NCBI GenBank assembly: GCA_910575695.1
Contig: CAJTGJ010000013.1
Coordinates: 32,478-96,477 of the forward strand
Direction of reading: 5' to 3'
Source: Oscillospiraceae bacterium
Lineage (GTDB): Bacteria > Bacillota > Clostridia > Oscillospirales > Oscillospiraceae
Length of the DNA stretch: 64,000 nucleotides
In this document: positions 47,826 through 57,443 of the stretch, piece after piece
Layout: every line of letters starts with the position of its first letter
Numbering within the stretch: the stretch's first letter is position 1
Made by a program: the position numbers and the translations under genes
The notes under the pieces: model-generated
Databases searched by the model: none
The model's input: only the letters and a program-made list of their open reading frames with translations
Told to the model about the DNA's origin: nothing

Positions 47826-50303
47826 ATGGGATATCAAGACGATTCCCTTTCCATTTCGGAACGAGTGGAAGATCTTTTGGCTCAAATGACTTTGGAGGAA
47901 AAGACAGCTCAGCTTTGCTGCTGTACACTTCCCGACAGCATAGACGATGCGACTATTGAAAAGCTGTTTGCCCACGGCATGGGCACCATGAATTATCTCA
48001 ACTCCTCACTCACTGGGGACCATCAGAAAGACATTGATACCCTCCAGCGGATTCAAGACTACCTGATTCAAAATACCCGGCTGGGAGTTCCTGTCCTTGC
48101 ACACAGCGAAGCCATTGCAGGTGCGCAGATCCCCGGCGCAACCACATTCCCTCAGTCCCTTGGCATGGCCGCCACATGGCAGCCGGAGTTGGCAGAGCGG
48201 ATGGGCTCCGCCGTGAAGGAACAGCTGCTCAGTCATGGAATCTATGCCGCTCACTCTCCGCTGTTCGATCTAGGCCGTGATCCCCGTTGGGGTCGGATTG
48301 GCGAGACCTATGGCGAATCCCCGCTATTGGTTGCTCAAATGGGCACCTCCTTTGTAAAGGGGTTGCAGGGAAGTGACGAACTGATGGCAACCGCCAAGCA
48401 TTTTATCTCTTACGGCAATTCCCTGGGCGGACGAAATGGCGGCCAGGCGGATATATCTGAGCGCACCCTGTTGGATGAATACTGCCTGCCCTTTGAAGCT
48501 GTCATTCAGGAGGGCGGTGTCATGGCCGTTATGAACAGCTACGGAACGCTGAACGGAGAGCCTACCGTATCTTCGCGTTACCTGATGACGGAACTGCTTC
48601 GAGAAAGACTTGGCTTTGACGGCGTGGTCGTATCGGATTATGGCAGTGTAGAGCGAACATTCAATCGGTTTGGCACAGCGGATTCCCGCATGGATGCCGC
48701 CGTTCAGTCTTTATATGCCGGTGTGGATGTGGATCAGCCGGACGGCATATGCTTCCGTGAGCTGACGAAAGCTGTGCAGACTGGATTGGTGGATGAGGTT
48801 CTGGTGGATCAGGCGGTTCGACGCATCCTTACCACGAAATTCCGGCTGGGGATGTTTGAATGCTGTGAACCCCGGGGAGATTTTAAGGCGTTGGTTTCTT
48901 CCACCCAGGTACGGGAACTCTCCCAATCAATCGCGGAGAAGTCCATAGTCCTTGCCAAAAATGACGGAACACTCCCGTTAAAGAAAGGCTTGGCCGTTGC
49001 CGTGATCGGCCCTACTGCGGATACTGTGCTGAATTTCTTCGGCGGGTATTCCAGTGTTGGCACGGTAAACGCTTCCAACCTGGATTTCAACCGTAGTGAA
49101 CTGGATAATTTCCGAAAAATGATGCTGGAAATTTACACGACTCAGCATAAGGAAGAACTCTGCTCCAGGGGAATCGTCTGGGAGGATGCACCCACTCCCG
49201 ATCAGGAAGATCAGATTCTGGAAATCGTTAAAGGGTCCTTTGCTAAACGAAGCAGCCGAAAGGTCTATCAAGGCCAAGAGGATTTTCTGAAAAAGTATTA
49301 TCCCCACAGCAAAACTGTACGGCAGGCCCTGAGTGACCTTCTGGGAGCGGAACATATCCTATATGCTCCTGGCTGCGGTGTGAAACTCCCCATCGAAGGC
49401 GGCATTGCGGACGCGGTTGCGGTTGCGCACAAGGCGGATGTAGTAATCGCCGTGGTGGGTGGCCAGGAAAGTATGCGTTCAGTGGATGCAACCTGCGGAG
49501 AAAACAAGGACAACACCAACCTGAACCTGGAAGCTCCACAGCGGGAACTAATGGAAGCTCTGTTTGCCACGGGAAAACCAGTAGTGACCGTCTTGGTAGA
49601 TGGACGTCCCTTGGCAATTACGGAGGCGGACCGGCAAAGTTCTGCTGTACTCTATGCCTGGTTGCCTGGAGAATTCGGTGGTGAAGCCATTGCCAATGTC
49701 CTCACCGGCAAGGTCAATCCCAGCGGCAAGATGCCAGTTACGGTTCTCCGCCATGCGGGGCAGATTCCTATGCGCTATGATTTGCAGCCTCTTTTTGACG
49801 GACCCACTCATATGGCGGAATATTTAGATGGGCAGAGCAATACGCCGCTGTACCCCTTTGGGCATGGCTTATCCTACACCCAGTTTGCCTACAGCGATTT
49901 GTGGGTTACACCTCAGCTTGCTTGTGGAGAGACTTTGGAAATTACCTTCCGGGTGCAAAATATCGGCAGCGTTCCCGGTGAGGAAACTGCGCAGGTCTAT
50001 TATCGGGATTGCCGCGCCTCCGTGGTTCGTCCCATGCGGCAGCTTGCGGCGTTCACACGGGTCAGTCTGAACCCGGGAGAAGAAAAGCTGGTACATATCT
50101 GGCTTGACACTCCGCAGATGGCATTCTACGGCCTGGATCAAAAGCTCTGCATAGAGCCTGGAAAACGAATTGTACAGGTTGCTTCTTCCTGTATGGATAT
50201 TCGCCTCCAAGGAGAGACCGTTTTGATCGGTTCCCGCACCGAAGTGAATCGTCGCCGATTCTTTCCCCAGGTTGAGATTTTGCAGCAGGAGGGATTCCGA
50301 TGA
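47826..50303 (+). CDS. GH3 beta-glucosidase/beta-xylosidase-type enzyme
   Basis: This enzyme of 825 residues is a full-length GH3 of the BglX/xylosidase branch. The first barrel carries RDPRWGRIGETYGE and KHFISYGNS. The nucleophile Asp is in DGVVVSDYGSVERT near residue 265. The second (alpha/beta sandwich) domain and a C-terminal fibronectin-like domain (FRVQNIGSVPGEETAQVYYRD) follow. The typical PLYPFGHGLSYT linker is present. It has no signal peptide, so imported oligosaccharides are the likely substrates. The start is ATG 47826 with GGAG eight bases upstream. Its stop overlaps the next gene by four bases. Confidence 0.86.
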   Translation: MGYQDDSLSISERVEDLLAQMTLEEKTAQLCCCTLPDSIDDATIEKLFAHGMGTMNYLNSSLTGDHQKDIDTLQRIQDYLIQNTRLGVPVLAHSEAIAGAQIPGATTFPQSLGMAATWQPELAERMGSAVKEQLLSHGIYAAHSPLFDLGRDPRWGRIGETYGESPLLVAQMGTSFVKGLQGSDELMATAKHFISYGNSLGGRNGGQADISERTLLDEYCLPFEAVIQEGGVMAVMNSYGTLNGEPTVSSRYLMTELLRERLGFDGVVVSDYGSVERTFNRFGTADSRMDAAVQSLYAGVDVDQPDGICFRELTKAVQTGLVDEVLVDQAVRRILTTKFRLGMFECCEPRGDFKALVSSTQVRELSQSIAEKSIVLAKNDGTLPLKKGLAVAVIGPTADTVLNFFGGYSSVGTVNASNLDFNRSELDNFRKMMLEIYTTQHKEELCSRGIVWEDAPTPDQEDQILEIVKGSFAKRSSRKVYQGQEDFLKKYYPHSKTVRQALSDLLGAEHILYAPGCGVKLPIEGGIADAVAVAHKADVVIAVVGGQESMRSVDATCGENKDNTNLNLEAPQRELMEALFATGKPVVTVLVDGRPLAITEADRQSSAVLYAWLPGEFGGEAIANVLTGKVNPSGKMPVTVLRHAGQIPMRYDLQPLFDGPTHMAEYLDGQSNTPLYPFGHGLSYTQFAYSDLWVTPQLACGETLEITFRVQNIGSVPGEETAQVYYRDCRASVVRPMRQLAAFTRVSLNPGEEKLVHIWLDTPQMAFYGLDQKLCIEPGKRIVQVASSCMDIRLQGETVLIGSRTEVNRRRFFPQVEILQQEGFR

Positions 50304-51013
50304 GGTTTAAGAGTTTAGATTGGTTAGAAAACTGCAAATCGTATATTCTTGTCAATTTGCTGACCACCCTGGGCGCCTTGCCATTCGCCATCGGGGTGGG
50401 GGCCGCAATCATTTTGCGAAGCGTTTTGCTCTTGCTTTTTGCCTGTATTTTGGGAGGCTGCTGTTTCGGGCCTGTGCTTTCCGGGATGATTGACTGTATA
50501 TTACGGAAATTCCGCCACTGCCAGGATGACTGGTGGGCCAGTTACCGCCGGGCATGGAAGCAGAACTGGAAAAGTTCCCTCATCCCCGGAATTCTGCTGT
50601 GCTTGTTCTGGGGGTTCCTCGGATTTATGGGGCTCCAAATGTACTGGACAACTGGAACCATTCCGTTCATCACCATCCTTTTGATTCTGATCAGCGCAAT
50701 TTTGGCGGTGATCCTATTCTCTGTTTACTGGGTGCAGATGGTTTTATTTCAGCAGAGCAGTATCATCACGCTGCGCAACTGTCTGATTTTTGGAGCGTCC
50801 CATTTTCCAAGCTGCCTAATCAGCGCATTGATGCAAATTGCATGGGGCGTGCTCCTATTCTGTGGAGCCCCGTGGTCGATTCAGCTGATCCCGATTCTGG
50901 GGTTCTGCCTGATTCTCTACTGGTCCATGAAAATTCTCTACCCCCATCTGAACCAGGATTTCAGAATTGAGGAACTGATTGCAGAGCGTTTTCCGGAACA
51001 AATGATACCATAA
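50300..51013 (+). CDS. DUF624 / YesL-like membrane protein
   Basis: The 237-residue protein has about five or six membrane segments (for example ILVNLLTTLGALPFAIGVGA, LLLLFACILGGCC, FITILLILISAILAVILFSVYW). It matches the DUF624/YesL family in size and pattern. YesL-type proteins sit in polysaccharide-use loci beside CUT1 transporters and AraC regulators, as here, but their job is unknown; they may assist the transporter. The gene overlaps the GH3 stop by four bases and ends at a strong terminator shared with the converging GH2 gene. Confidence 0.8.
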   Translation: MRFKSLDWLENCKSYILVNLLTTLGALPFAIGVGAAIILRSVLLLLFACILGGCCFGPVLSGMIDCILRKFRHCQDDWWASYRRAWKQNWKSSLIPGILLCLFWGFLGFMGLQMYWTTGTIPFITILLILISAILAVILFSVYWVQMVLFQQSSIITLRNCLIFGASHFPSCLISALMQIAWGVLLFCGAPWSIQLIPILGFCLILYWSMKILYPHLNQDFRIEELIAERFPEQMIP

Positions 51014-51035
51014 TTCCCTTTCAACTTTCAATATG

Positions 51036-51077
51036 AATTGCCGCCGCTGAGTTCTGGAAACAACAGCGGCGGCAATT
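51036..51077. terminator. Bidirectional terminator
   Basis: AATTGCCGCCGCTG (51036-51049) and CAGCGGCGGCAATT (51064-51077) form a perfect 14-bp stem. TTTATATA follows on the plus strand and AATTCATATT on the other. It separates the converging YesL-like and GH2 genes. Confidence 0.8.
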
Positions 51078-51092
51078 TTATATATCCTGTTC

Positions 51093-53297
51093 CTACACGG
51101 GCTTTTTGATCGTCCTTAGCTTTTTATTGAGTTCCTTTGCATAATCCTCAGAGAATTCCGTCCTTCTGCTATTGATGATTCGCAGGAGAGGAATCGGAGC
51201 CAGTTTAGCGGACACACATTCCTCGTAAATCTCGGGGGCCTCCTTTTCCAGCAAGGCCGTTACATTGGGATCGGCCATCAATTCCTTCATGCTGACCATG
51301 ATGGAGTAACGATCCGCAGGGAACAAATCGTCTTCGCTCTGCTCCGGAGTAAACCAATTCCGAACATTGTACTCCGGGTTGGGGTCTACATAGACATAGG
51401 ACTTTTCCGGCTCGGTAACGCCAGTCAGCACGATTTCATCTTCACAGGTCCCACTGACAGCCCGCAGGGTGTTCTCACCCAGCCGCATGGGCACAGCCTC
51501 AAAAGTAAATACAGGCCCGTCCTGCGCCAGTGTGCGGAACAGTTCTCCGTTCAGATAAAGCTGTACTTTCTTCTGATTGGAATAAACCTTGACGGTCGTT
51601 TCCTCGCCACAGCGCTTTGCAAAGCGGCGTCCGCCGATGTGGACGAATGCGTCCTCGCTCCAGCAGGCTTTGTAATAGTAGAAAGCATCTTTTTTGAGTT
51701 TGCGGTCAAATGTCACCAGGCCCTTGCAGTTTTTCCCCTTTGTCCCGCCTTCATTGCGCAGTGCGGAGCCGAAATCAAACATATTCCACACAAAAGTGCC
51801 CCAGATGAAATCCCTGCTGCGAATCTTAGGGTAAACCGTCTCATGAAAGAGGGCCTGAAAGTCCTCGCTGTAGTCTTTCCGCTTGGGAGTGGCGGAATGG
51901 AGCGCGGGATTGCCGTCTACACCGTATTCGCTGATGCCCAGAGGAATTTGGGGATTCTCCGTATGGAACTGATCCAGGAAAGGATCATAGTCCGACATCT
52001 CATGATGATACCAGCCAAAATAGACATTGTAACCGATAATGTCCGGGATGAAATTGAGCTGGCTGCTGAACTTTACGCTGAACAGATTTGCGGACGTGGT
52101 GTAGCGGGAGGTGTCCAGTGACTTAGTGTGGGTGTTCAGCTCCTCTGTCTTACTGTACAACTCCAGGCTCTCGCCGTACATAGATATCTCGTTCTGGATG
52201 CCCCAGCAGAAGATGGACGGGTGATGCTTACTTTGGAGAATCAGCTCTGTCATCTGCTGTTTAGCATTTTCCACGACCGCCTTATTCCCATCCGGCATAC
52301 CCAGCATAGGGATTTCCGCCCAGACGAGCAGACCGTTTTTGTCGCACAAATCGTAGAAATATTGCGGATGCTGGTAGTGGGACAGCCGCACAGCATTGGC
52401 ACCGACCTCCATAATCAGTTCCATATCGTCGTCAAGCTGCGCATTAGTGGGGCCGTTGCCCATCTGGTCCCGGTCCTGGTGTTTGGCAACACCATTGATC
52501 TTTATGTGTTTCCCGTTCAGGAAAAAGCCGCCATCTGGGGTGATTTTACAGTCCCGGAATCCACAGTTCAGAGAAACCTGATCCTGGCATACATCATTTA
52601 CGTACAACTCCCCGCGAATTGTGTACAGATACGGATCTTTTCTGCCGTTCCACAGATGGGGGTTGGTAATCTGCATCAGAACGTCAGGATTTTCGGGGCA
52701 GGCTTCGGCCTGAGCAACCGTTTGATCGCCGTCCAGCAGGGAGTACACGATCTTGCCTTCTCCAACCACTCGGGCCCTTGCATGAACCGTTCCGTCTGCA
52801 TGGGTTTCCACTTCCAAACCGCTGGAACCGGAGTATAGCAGATCAAAGTGATTTATGCCGGTGGAAATCAGTGTCACATCCCGGTATATGCCGCCGTATC
52901 TGTTGAAATCGCCGCCGAAGGGGTTGCTGTCTTCATACTTTTTGTTGTCGGCAAAAACAGTGAGGATATTTTCTCCCTTGCACAGAGCATCGGTGAGTTC
53001 AAAACGGAAACAGCTATAACCACCGCGATGTGTGCCGATGTACTGTCCGTTGAGCCACACTTTGCAAATTTCGCCAACGGCACCGAATTCCACAAACACC
53101 TTCTCACCGCTGATATCTTCCCCCCGGAAGCTGTACTGGTACACGCAGTATCCGGTTTTCGCGGGATCATCCTTATTCCAGACATGGGGAATGGAAACGG
53201 TTTCCATGGTTTCCGGCAGTACGGGCATCGACTCGCCCTCTACGGCCGCCGTTATGCCAAAACGCCAGCCGTCCTTCAATAAAATGATATCTCTCAT
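51093..53297 (-). CDS. GH2 beta-glucuronidase/beta-galactosidase-type enzyme, second copy
   Basis: This 734-residue GH2 enzyme is a diverged relative of the one at 43059. The acid/base Glu is in CWGIQNEISMYGES near residue 370, the nucleophile in LGISEYGVDGNPALHS, and GKNCKGLVTFDRKLKK carries the same N-x-K-G arrangement. N-terminal jelly-roll strands (YQYSFRGEDI, GGYSCFRFELT) are present and there is no signal peptide. It ends the transporter-esterase operon, so it probably cleaves the imported, de-esterified sugar. Two related GH2 enzymes in one locus may act on different linkages. Start ATG has GAGGAGG upstream. Confidence 0.85.
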   Translation of the reverse strand: MRDIILLKDGWRFGITAAVEGESMPVLPETMETVSIPHVWNKDDPAKTGYCVYQYSFRGEDISGEKVFVEFGAVGEICKVWLNGQYIGTHRGGYSCFRFELTDALCKGENILTVFADNKKYEDSNPFGGDFNRYGGIYRDVTLISTGINHFDLLYSGSSGLEVETHADGTVHARARVVGEGKIVYSLLDGDQTVAQAEACPENPDVLMQITNPHLWNGRKDPYLYTIRGELYVNDVCQDQVSLNCGFRDCKITPDGGFFLNGKHIKINGVAKHQDRDQMGNGPTNAQLDDDMELIMEVGANAVRLSHYQHPQYFYDLCDKNGLLVWAEIPMLGMPDGNKAVVENAKQQMTELILQSKHHPSIFCWGIQNEISMYGESLELYSKTEELNTHTKSLDTSRYTTSANLFSVKFSSQLNFIPDIIGYNVYFGWYHHEMSDYDPFLDQFHTENPQIPLGISEYGVDGNPALHSATPKRKDYSEDFQALFHETVYPKIRSRDFIWGTFVWNMFDFGSALRNEGGTKGKNCKGLVTFDRKLKKDAFYYYKACWSEDAFVHIGGRRFAKRCGEETTVKVYSNQKKVQLYLNGELFRTLAQDGPVFTFEAVPMRLGENTLRAVSGTCEDEIVLTGVTEPEKSYVYVDPNPEYNVRNWFTPEQSEDDLFPADRYSIMVSMKELMADPNVTALLEKEAPEIYEECVSAKLAPIPLLRIINSRRTEFSEDYAKELNKKLRTIKKPV

Positions 53298-53309
53298 GAT
53301 TTCCTCCTC

Positions 53310-54653
53310 TTACCAACCGGTGACGGTGCGGTCTTTGATCAGGGATTCCGGTGAGAGCGATGCCATCTGGGTCGTCCCATCCGAAAAGTGGAGAACCGCC
53401 CGATCTTGATTCCCGCTGTTCCACTGCGGAAGCCCTGCACCGTTGGGATCGCCCGTCGCGGCAAAATTCACTAAATACTTTGTCATCTGCTCCGCCAGGA
53501 TTTTGTCTCGCTCCGTAATCGGCCTCCAGGAATCCTGAATCGTGCCGAACCAGTACCACAGATCTGCGCTGTGGAAAGCGCCGGACTGATCGCCGGGAAG
53601 CTGCCTGCTGAAAAAGTAGCCGTAGGCGGGGATTTCCTGCATTGTCAGCCATTCCTGAACATCTTCCTGCATGGGTACTGTCGCCATATCGTCGCTATTG
53701 GAGCCGATCAGATAGGAAATCTTCAGCTGCTCTCCGGCTTCCATCACTTCATGGAAACTCTTAGGCAGTGCCTTACCATCCACGACAAAGCCGCAGGAGG
53801 CCCTGTTTTTCATAAAATCCTTTGCCAGCATCTGTCCGAAGGCCTCCATCAGCGCCGGGGCTGGCAGCGCTCTTGCTTCCTCAATGGTATGTGCCCCGGC
53901 ATTGTGGAATACGGTCCACCAAAAATCATAGAACGTGTCCATGGGGACGTCCGCCTCCGCCCATCGCACGCGGCCCCCGCCGCTGGAAAGGACGGCCCGG
54001 TTCACGAGACCCTTGGCAGCCGGGGACGAAACAAGGTGCTGTACGCTCATCGCGCCCGCAGACTGGCCCATAACGGTCACATTGCCCGGGTCACCGCCAA
54101 AGGCGGCAATATTCTCATGAACCCATTGCAAAGCTGCCAGCTGATCATAAAAGCCATAGTTTCCGGTGTGACCGACTTCTTCCGCCAGCTCCGGCAGGCA
54201 CAAATAGCCAAATGGGCCCAGACGGTAATTGATTGTTACCGCCACGACTCCCAGCTCCGGCCATGCCGGATTGCGGAAACACAGTTCATCGCTGCTGCCT
54301 CCCAGGAAAGCGCCTCCGTGGATGTAAACGATAACAGGTGCTTTTTCCACAGACGCCGGAGCAAATACGTTCAGCATCAGGCAGTCTTCGCTATAAGTGA
54401 AAGGGATATCTTTTCTGAATTCGTTATAGTAAAATGGGCGACCGGAGTTCTGTTCGGGACGGTACGTTCTGTCCTGAATGCAGGCATCCCCGAATTGGGT
54501 GGCCTGATATACACCGTCCCAGTGGTGGACGACCTGGGGATATTCCCAGCGCCCAGCCGTGGCATACCGAATCCCCCGATAGGTGGCAACCCCGTTTTCC
54601 GTGAGCAGCCCGGCAATTTTGCCGCAAGGAGTTTTGCAAACACACTTATCCAT
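53310..54653 (-). CDS. Type-B carboxylesterase
   Basis: The 447-residue esterase has the type-B carboxylesterase layout: the opening CGKIAGLLTENGVATYRGIRYA, SEDCLMLNVFAP, the oxyanion region VIVYIHGGAFLGGSS near residue 110, the nucleophile in VTVMGQSAGAMSVQHL near residue 195, and His in FHSADLWYWFG near residue 375. It is shorter than most members (about 490-550) and lacks a signal peptide. In this operon it may remove acetyl or phenolic acyl groups from imported glycosides; inference from context. It lies 12 bases before the GH2 gene and follows a long hairpin. Confidence 0.85.
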   Translation of the reverse strand: MDKCVCKTPCGKIAGLLTENGVATYRGIRYATAGRWEYPQVVHHWDGVYQATQFGDACIQDRTYRPEQNSGRPFYYNEFRKDIPFTYSEDCLMLNVFAPASVEKAPVIVYIHGGAFLGGSSDELCFRNPAWPELGVVAVTINYRLGPFGYLCLPELAEEVGHTGNYGFYDQLAALQWVHENIAAFGGDPGNVTVMGQSAGAMSVQHLVSSPAAKGLVNRAVLSSGGGRVRWAEADVPMDTFYDFWWTVFHNAGAHTIEEARALPAPALMEAFGQMLAKDFMKNRASCGFVVDGKALPKSFHEVMEAGEQLKISYLIGSNSDDMATVPMQEDVQEWLTMQEIPAYGYFFSRQLPGDQSGAFHSADLWYWFGTIQDSWRPITERDKILAEQMTKYLVNFAATGDPNGAGLPQWNSGNQDRAVLHFSDGTTQMASLSPESLIKDRTVTGW

Positions 54654-54670
54654 AAAGTCCTCCTTATTTT

Positions 54671-54701
54671 ATCAGCCCACAGCAACTTGCTGTGGGCTGA
54701 T
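54671..54701 (-). promoter_or_regulatory. Intercistronic hairpin after the binding-protein gene
   Basis: ATCAGCCCACAGCAA and TTGCTGTGGGCTGAT form a perfect 15-bp stem with a 1-base centre, between the solute-binding-protein stop and the esterase ribosome binding site. No T run follows in the direction of transcription. Such hairpins often protect the upstream message and give more binding protein than downstream enzyme. Confidence 0.6.
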
Positions 54702-54717
54702 ATTTGATCGCTGCTAA

Positions 54718-56370
54718 TCAGCGGTTCTGGTACGCATTGTAGGCTTTCTGCATACACTCAGTGGCATAGGGCAGATCCATGCCATTCAGCGTGTTCATGT
54801 AGGTATCCCAGTCGGAATCCAGATTGGCCTGACCGGTGATGAATTTAATATACATCTCCTGAACATAGGTCTTGACTTCGTTGAGAATCATGCGGTATTC
54901 GTCGGCGTCTTCCTGCGCCACAACCAGCTTGGGCAGGTTCGCACCGGAATCCAGACTCTGCCACAGGGTACGGGCCTCGCCCTGTTCAGGCAGGGTGATA
55001 TTCATCTGGATATAAGCGTCGTTATCCATGGCGTTCACGAAGCCGTAGACAGGCAGGGCATAGTCCAGAATGGCCTCCGAAGCGGACCTTCCATCGGGGC
55101 TGTTCATGATTTTGTCAGTGAAGGTCTTCTTGCCGTTTTCCACCGTGTAACTTTCACCCTCAATGCCCCAGGATATCAAATTGCCGCCTTCCTCAGAGTA
55201 GAAGTAGTCCAGAACCTGAGTTGCCAAAACGGGGTCGGCGCAGCTGCTGGTGATAGCAGCCTGCACACTGGTGTGGGCTACGCCGCCCTCCAGCACATAA
55301 GAGGAAGTGTCACCCGCGTTGAGTACGGGCCATGCCACGCCGGTCAGCTTGAAATCGGGATTGTTGGGCCGGGTGTTTTCCGTGATACTGCGGATACCGC
55401 TGCCGATTGCCATGGTGGCCACGGCGCTGGTGCCGTCCGCAATTTTCGCGTTCAGGGCCTTGTTGTCATTGGACATAAATTCGGGGTCGATCAGGCCGGC
55501 ATTATACCACTCAGCCAGCTTTGCCAGATATGCCTTGAAGTTCTCAGTGGCGGGGCCATAGACGACCTGGCCGTTGTCACCCAGGCAGAACTCGGTGCGT
55601 GTATTGTAAGCGGGCAGCAACTCTCTGAACCAGACTTCGCCAACATAGCTCTTGCTTGCGGTCAACGGATAGGACACATTGGGGTCCTTTTCCTTCAGCG
55701 TGGTCATCACATTGGTCCACTCGTCAACGGTTTTGGGCAGCTCCAAACCGTATTTTGCCAGCAGGTCCTCACGGAACACAGGGCCAGAAGAAAGCGGGAT
55801 GCTGACATTGAACGTGTAAAACGCCTGGTATTTACCCTCGTCGGAGCGGACCTCCTTCGGATAACTGGGATCTCGCTCCAGCACCTTCAGATAATTGGGG
55901 GCGTACTGACGGATCAGGCCGTCCATGTCGATCAGGATGCCGCTGTCAATCAGCTCGGACAAGCCCATTGCCGCAGTAGAGAATTCCCACACGATGATGT
56001 CGGGATATTTGCCGGAGCCAATCATCAGGTTGAACTGGTCCGCTTCGCCGCCGGTGGTGGGATGAACAAACTCCAGTTCAACGCCCAGCCTCTCCGCGGC
56101 GGCCTGGAACGCTGCCACACGGCCATAATCCCCGATAACGCCAGAGGAATTGTCGCGGATGTAAACGCTCAGGGTTTTCTTTTCGGTGGTCAGGGGATAG
56201 GTCGCTTCTTGCGGCGTGACGTCCTCGTTTCCAGACACATCAGGAGCGGAGGTGTTGTTTCCCTCGGGACTGCCGGAGCTTGTGGTGTCTCCCGTTCCGC
56301 CGCAGGCGGCCAGACTGAGGATCATCAGAGTGGCCAGCAGCAGGGAAAGGATTCGTTTGCCTTTTTTCAT
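54718..56370 (-). CDS. CUT1-type sugar-binding lipoprotein
   Basis: The 550-residue protein has a lipoprotein signal, with L-A-A-C lipobox and modified Cys 23, then a Ser/Gly/Asn-rich linker. The mature domain is of the LplA/YtcQ extracellular binding type (KYPDIIVWEFSTAAMG, YQAFYTFNVSIPLSSGP). It would capture an oligosaccharide or glycoside outside the cell and deliver it to the two permeases encoded just upstream. I start at ATG 56370, with GGAGA nine bases upstream; TTG 56379 is also open. The 167 bases before it may carry an extra promoter. No ATP-binding subunit is encoded here; a shared MsmK-type ATPase elsewhere is expected. Confidence 0.87.
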   Translation of the reverse strand: MKKGKRILSLLLATLMILSLAACGGTGDTTSSGSPEGNNTSAPDVSGNEDVTPQEATYPLTTEKKTLSVYIRDNSSGVIGDYGRVAAFQAAAERLGVELEFVHPTTGGEADQFNLMIGSGKYPDIIVWEFSTAAMGLSELIDSGILIDMDGLIRQYAPNYLKVLERDPSYPKEVRSDEGKYQAFYTFNVSIPLSSGPVFREDLLAKYGLELPKTVDEWTNVMTTLKEKDPNVSYPLTASKSYVGEVWFRELLPAYNTRTEFCLGDNGQVVYGPATENFKAYLAKLAEWYNAGLIDPEFMSNDNKALNAKIADGTSAVATMAIGSGIRSITENTRPNNPDFKLTGVAWPVLNAGDTSSYVLEGGVAHTSVQAAITSSCADPVLATQVLDYFYSEEGGNLISWGIEGESYTVENGKKTFTDKIMNSPDGRSASEAILDYALPVYGFVNAMDNDAYIQMNITLPEQGEARTLWQSLDSGANLPKLVVAQEDADEYRMILNEVKTYVQEMYIKFITGQANLDSDWDTYMNTLNGMDLPYATECMQKAYNAYQNR

Positions 56371-56415
56371 TCTGTTCAATCTCCTTCTTATTATTTTGTG
56401 CGTCGCTGCGCTTTG

Positions 56416-56450
56416 GTAATGCTATCATACTGAATGGATTCAGAAATGTA
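56416..56450 (-). promoter_or_regulatory. Possible internal promoter and operator before the binding-protein gene
   Basis: CTGAAT-GG-ATTCAG (56430-56443) is a perfect palindrome lying just upstream of a TATGAT -10-like sequence on the minus strand, with a poor -35. It could give the binding protein additional regulated transcription. Confidence 0.28.
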
Positions 56451-56537
56451 TATCTGTAATTCTTTGCTTTTGTGTGCAGTTTCTGCGCCACCGCACCCTG
56501 CAATTTATTGGATGAGGGTGCAAAAACTACTTTCGGG

Positions 56538-57422
56538 TTACCCCTTGACGGAACCAACCATCACGCCCTTGGTGAAATAGCGTTGGAGGAAGGGGTACAG
56601 GCAGAGAATGGGCAGGGTAGAAACAACGATGGTAGCGTATTTGATGGCGTCGGCCATTTCCTGAGTCAACGCCGCGCCCTCAGACATGGCGGCACTTGCG
56701 CTGGACAGAACGATTTCACGGGTGATCAATGCAAGAGGGAGTAAATCGCGCCGATTGGGCAGGTAAAGCAATGCGTTCATCCATCCGTTCCAATGGCTGA
56801 CCCCGTAGAACAAGGTCATAACAGCCAGGGTGGTTGCGCTGACCGGCAGGAAAATGCGGGTGAAGATCGTCCAGTGATTCGCACCATCCAGCTTTGCGGA
56901 CTCTTCCAGAGCGTAAGGAACAGATTCAAAATTAGTCCGCATAATTACAAAGTTGAACACCGACACCAGGCCCGGCAGGATGACTGCGAACCGATGATCC
57001 AGCAAGTGCAGGTCGCGCATGACCAGATATGTGGGAATCATGCCACCGTTGAAGAACATGGTGAAGCTGATCAGCATGGTCAAAGGCTTTTTCAGCATAA
57101 GGTTCTTCCGGGACAGCGCATAAGCAAGCATTGCGGTCAGCGAAACATTCAACGCTGTGCCGACAACCGTATACAGGACGGTGTTTTTCAGGCCCGTCCA
57201 AATCTCTGCATCGGCAAAGACCCGCTTGTAGGCATCCAGGTTGATGTTCTGGGGCCAGAACAGAACGCCACGGGATTTTGCAACAATCTCAGGGTCCGAA
57301 AGGGACGCGCACAGAACATACCACATAGGATAGAAGCACGCCACGATCAAAAGAGAGATGACCGCATAGGAAATGATGTCAAAAATCAAATCCTCTCTTG
57401 TCTTTTTAATGCCACTTTTCAT
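56538..57422 (-). CDS. CUT1 ABC permease, YtcP/MalG-type
   Basis: The 294-residue permease has six predicted membrane helices (for example DIISYAVISLLIVACFYPMWYVL and the FMFFNGGMIPTYLVM region). The inner-membrane EAA loop is YALEESAKLDGANHWTIF, the contact point for the ATPase. It is the partner of the LplB-type permease and belongs to the carbohydrate uptake CUT1 family. The LplB-YtcP branch serves complex plant or host oligosaccharides. The start ATG 57422 is preceded by AAAGGAG and lies 21 bases after the previous stop. Confidence 0.88.
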   Translation of the reverse strand: MKSGIKKTREDLIFDIISYAVISLLIVACFYPMWYVLCASLSDPEIVAKSRGVLFWPQNINLDAYKRVFADAEIWTGLKNTVLYTVVGTALNVSLTAMLAYALSRKNLMLKKPLTMLISFTMFFNGGMIPTYLVMRDLHLLDHRFAVILPGLVSVFNFVIMRTNFESVPYALEESAKLDGANHWTIFTRIFLPVSATTLAVMTLFYGVSHWNGWMNALLYLPNRRDLLPLALITREIVLSSASAAMSEGAALTQEMADAIKYATIVVSTLPILCLYPFLQRYFTKGVMVGSVKG

Positions 57423-57443
57423 GGATTCACCGTCTCCTTTCAC

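Noticed and set aside
53571..54707. A 378-codon plus-strand frame
   Set aside because: It is antisense to the carboxylesterase, which has complete catalytic motifs. No protein family features appear in the antisense frame.
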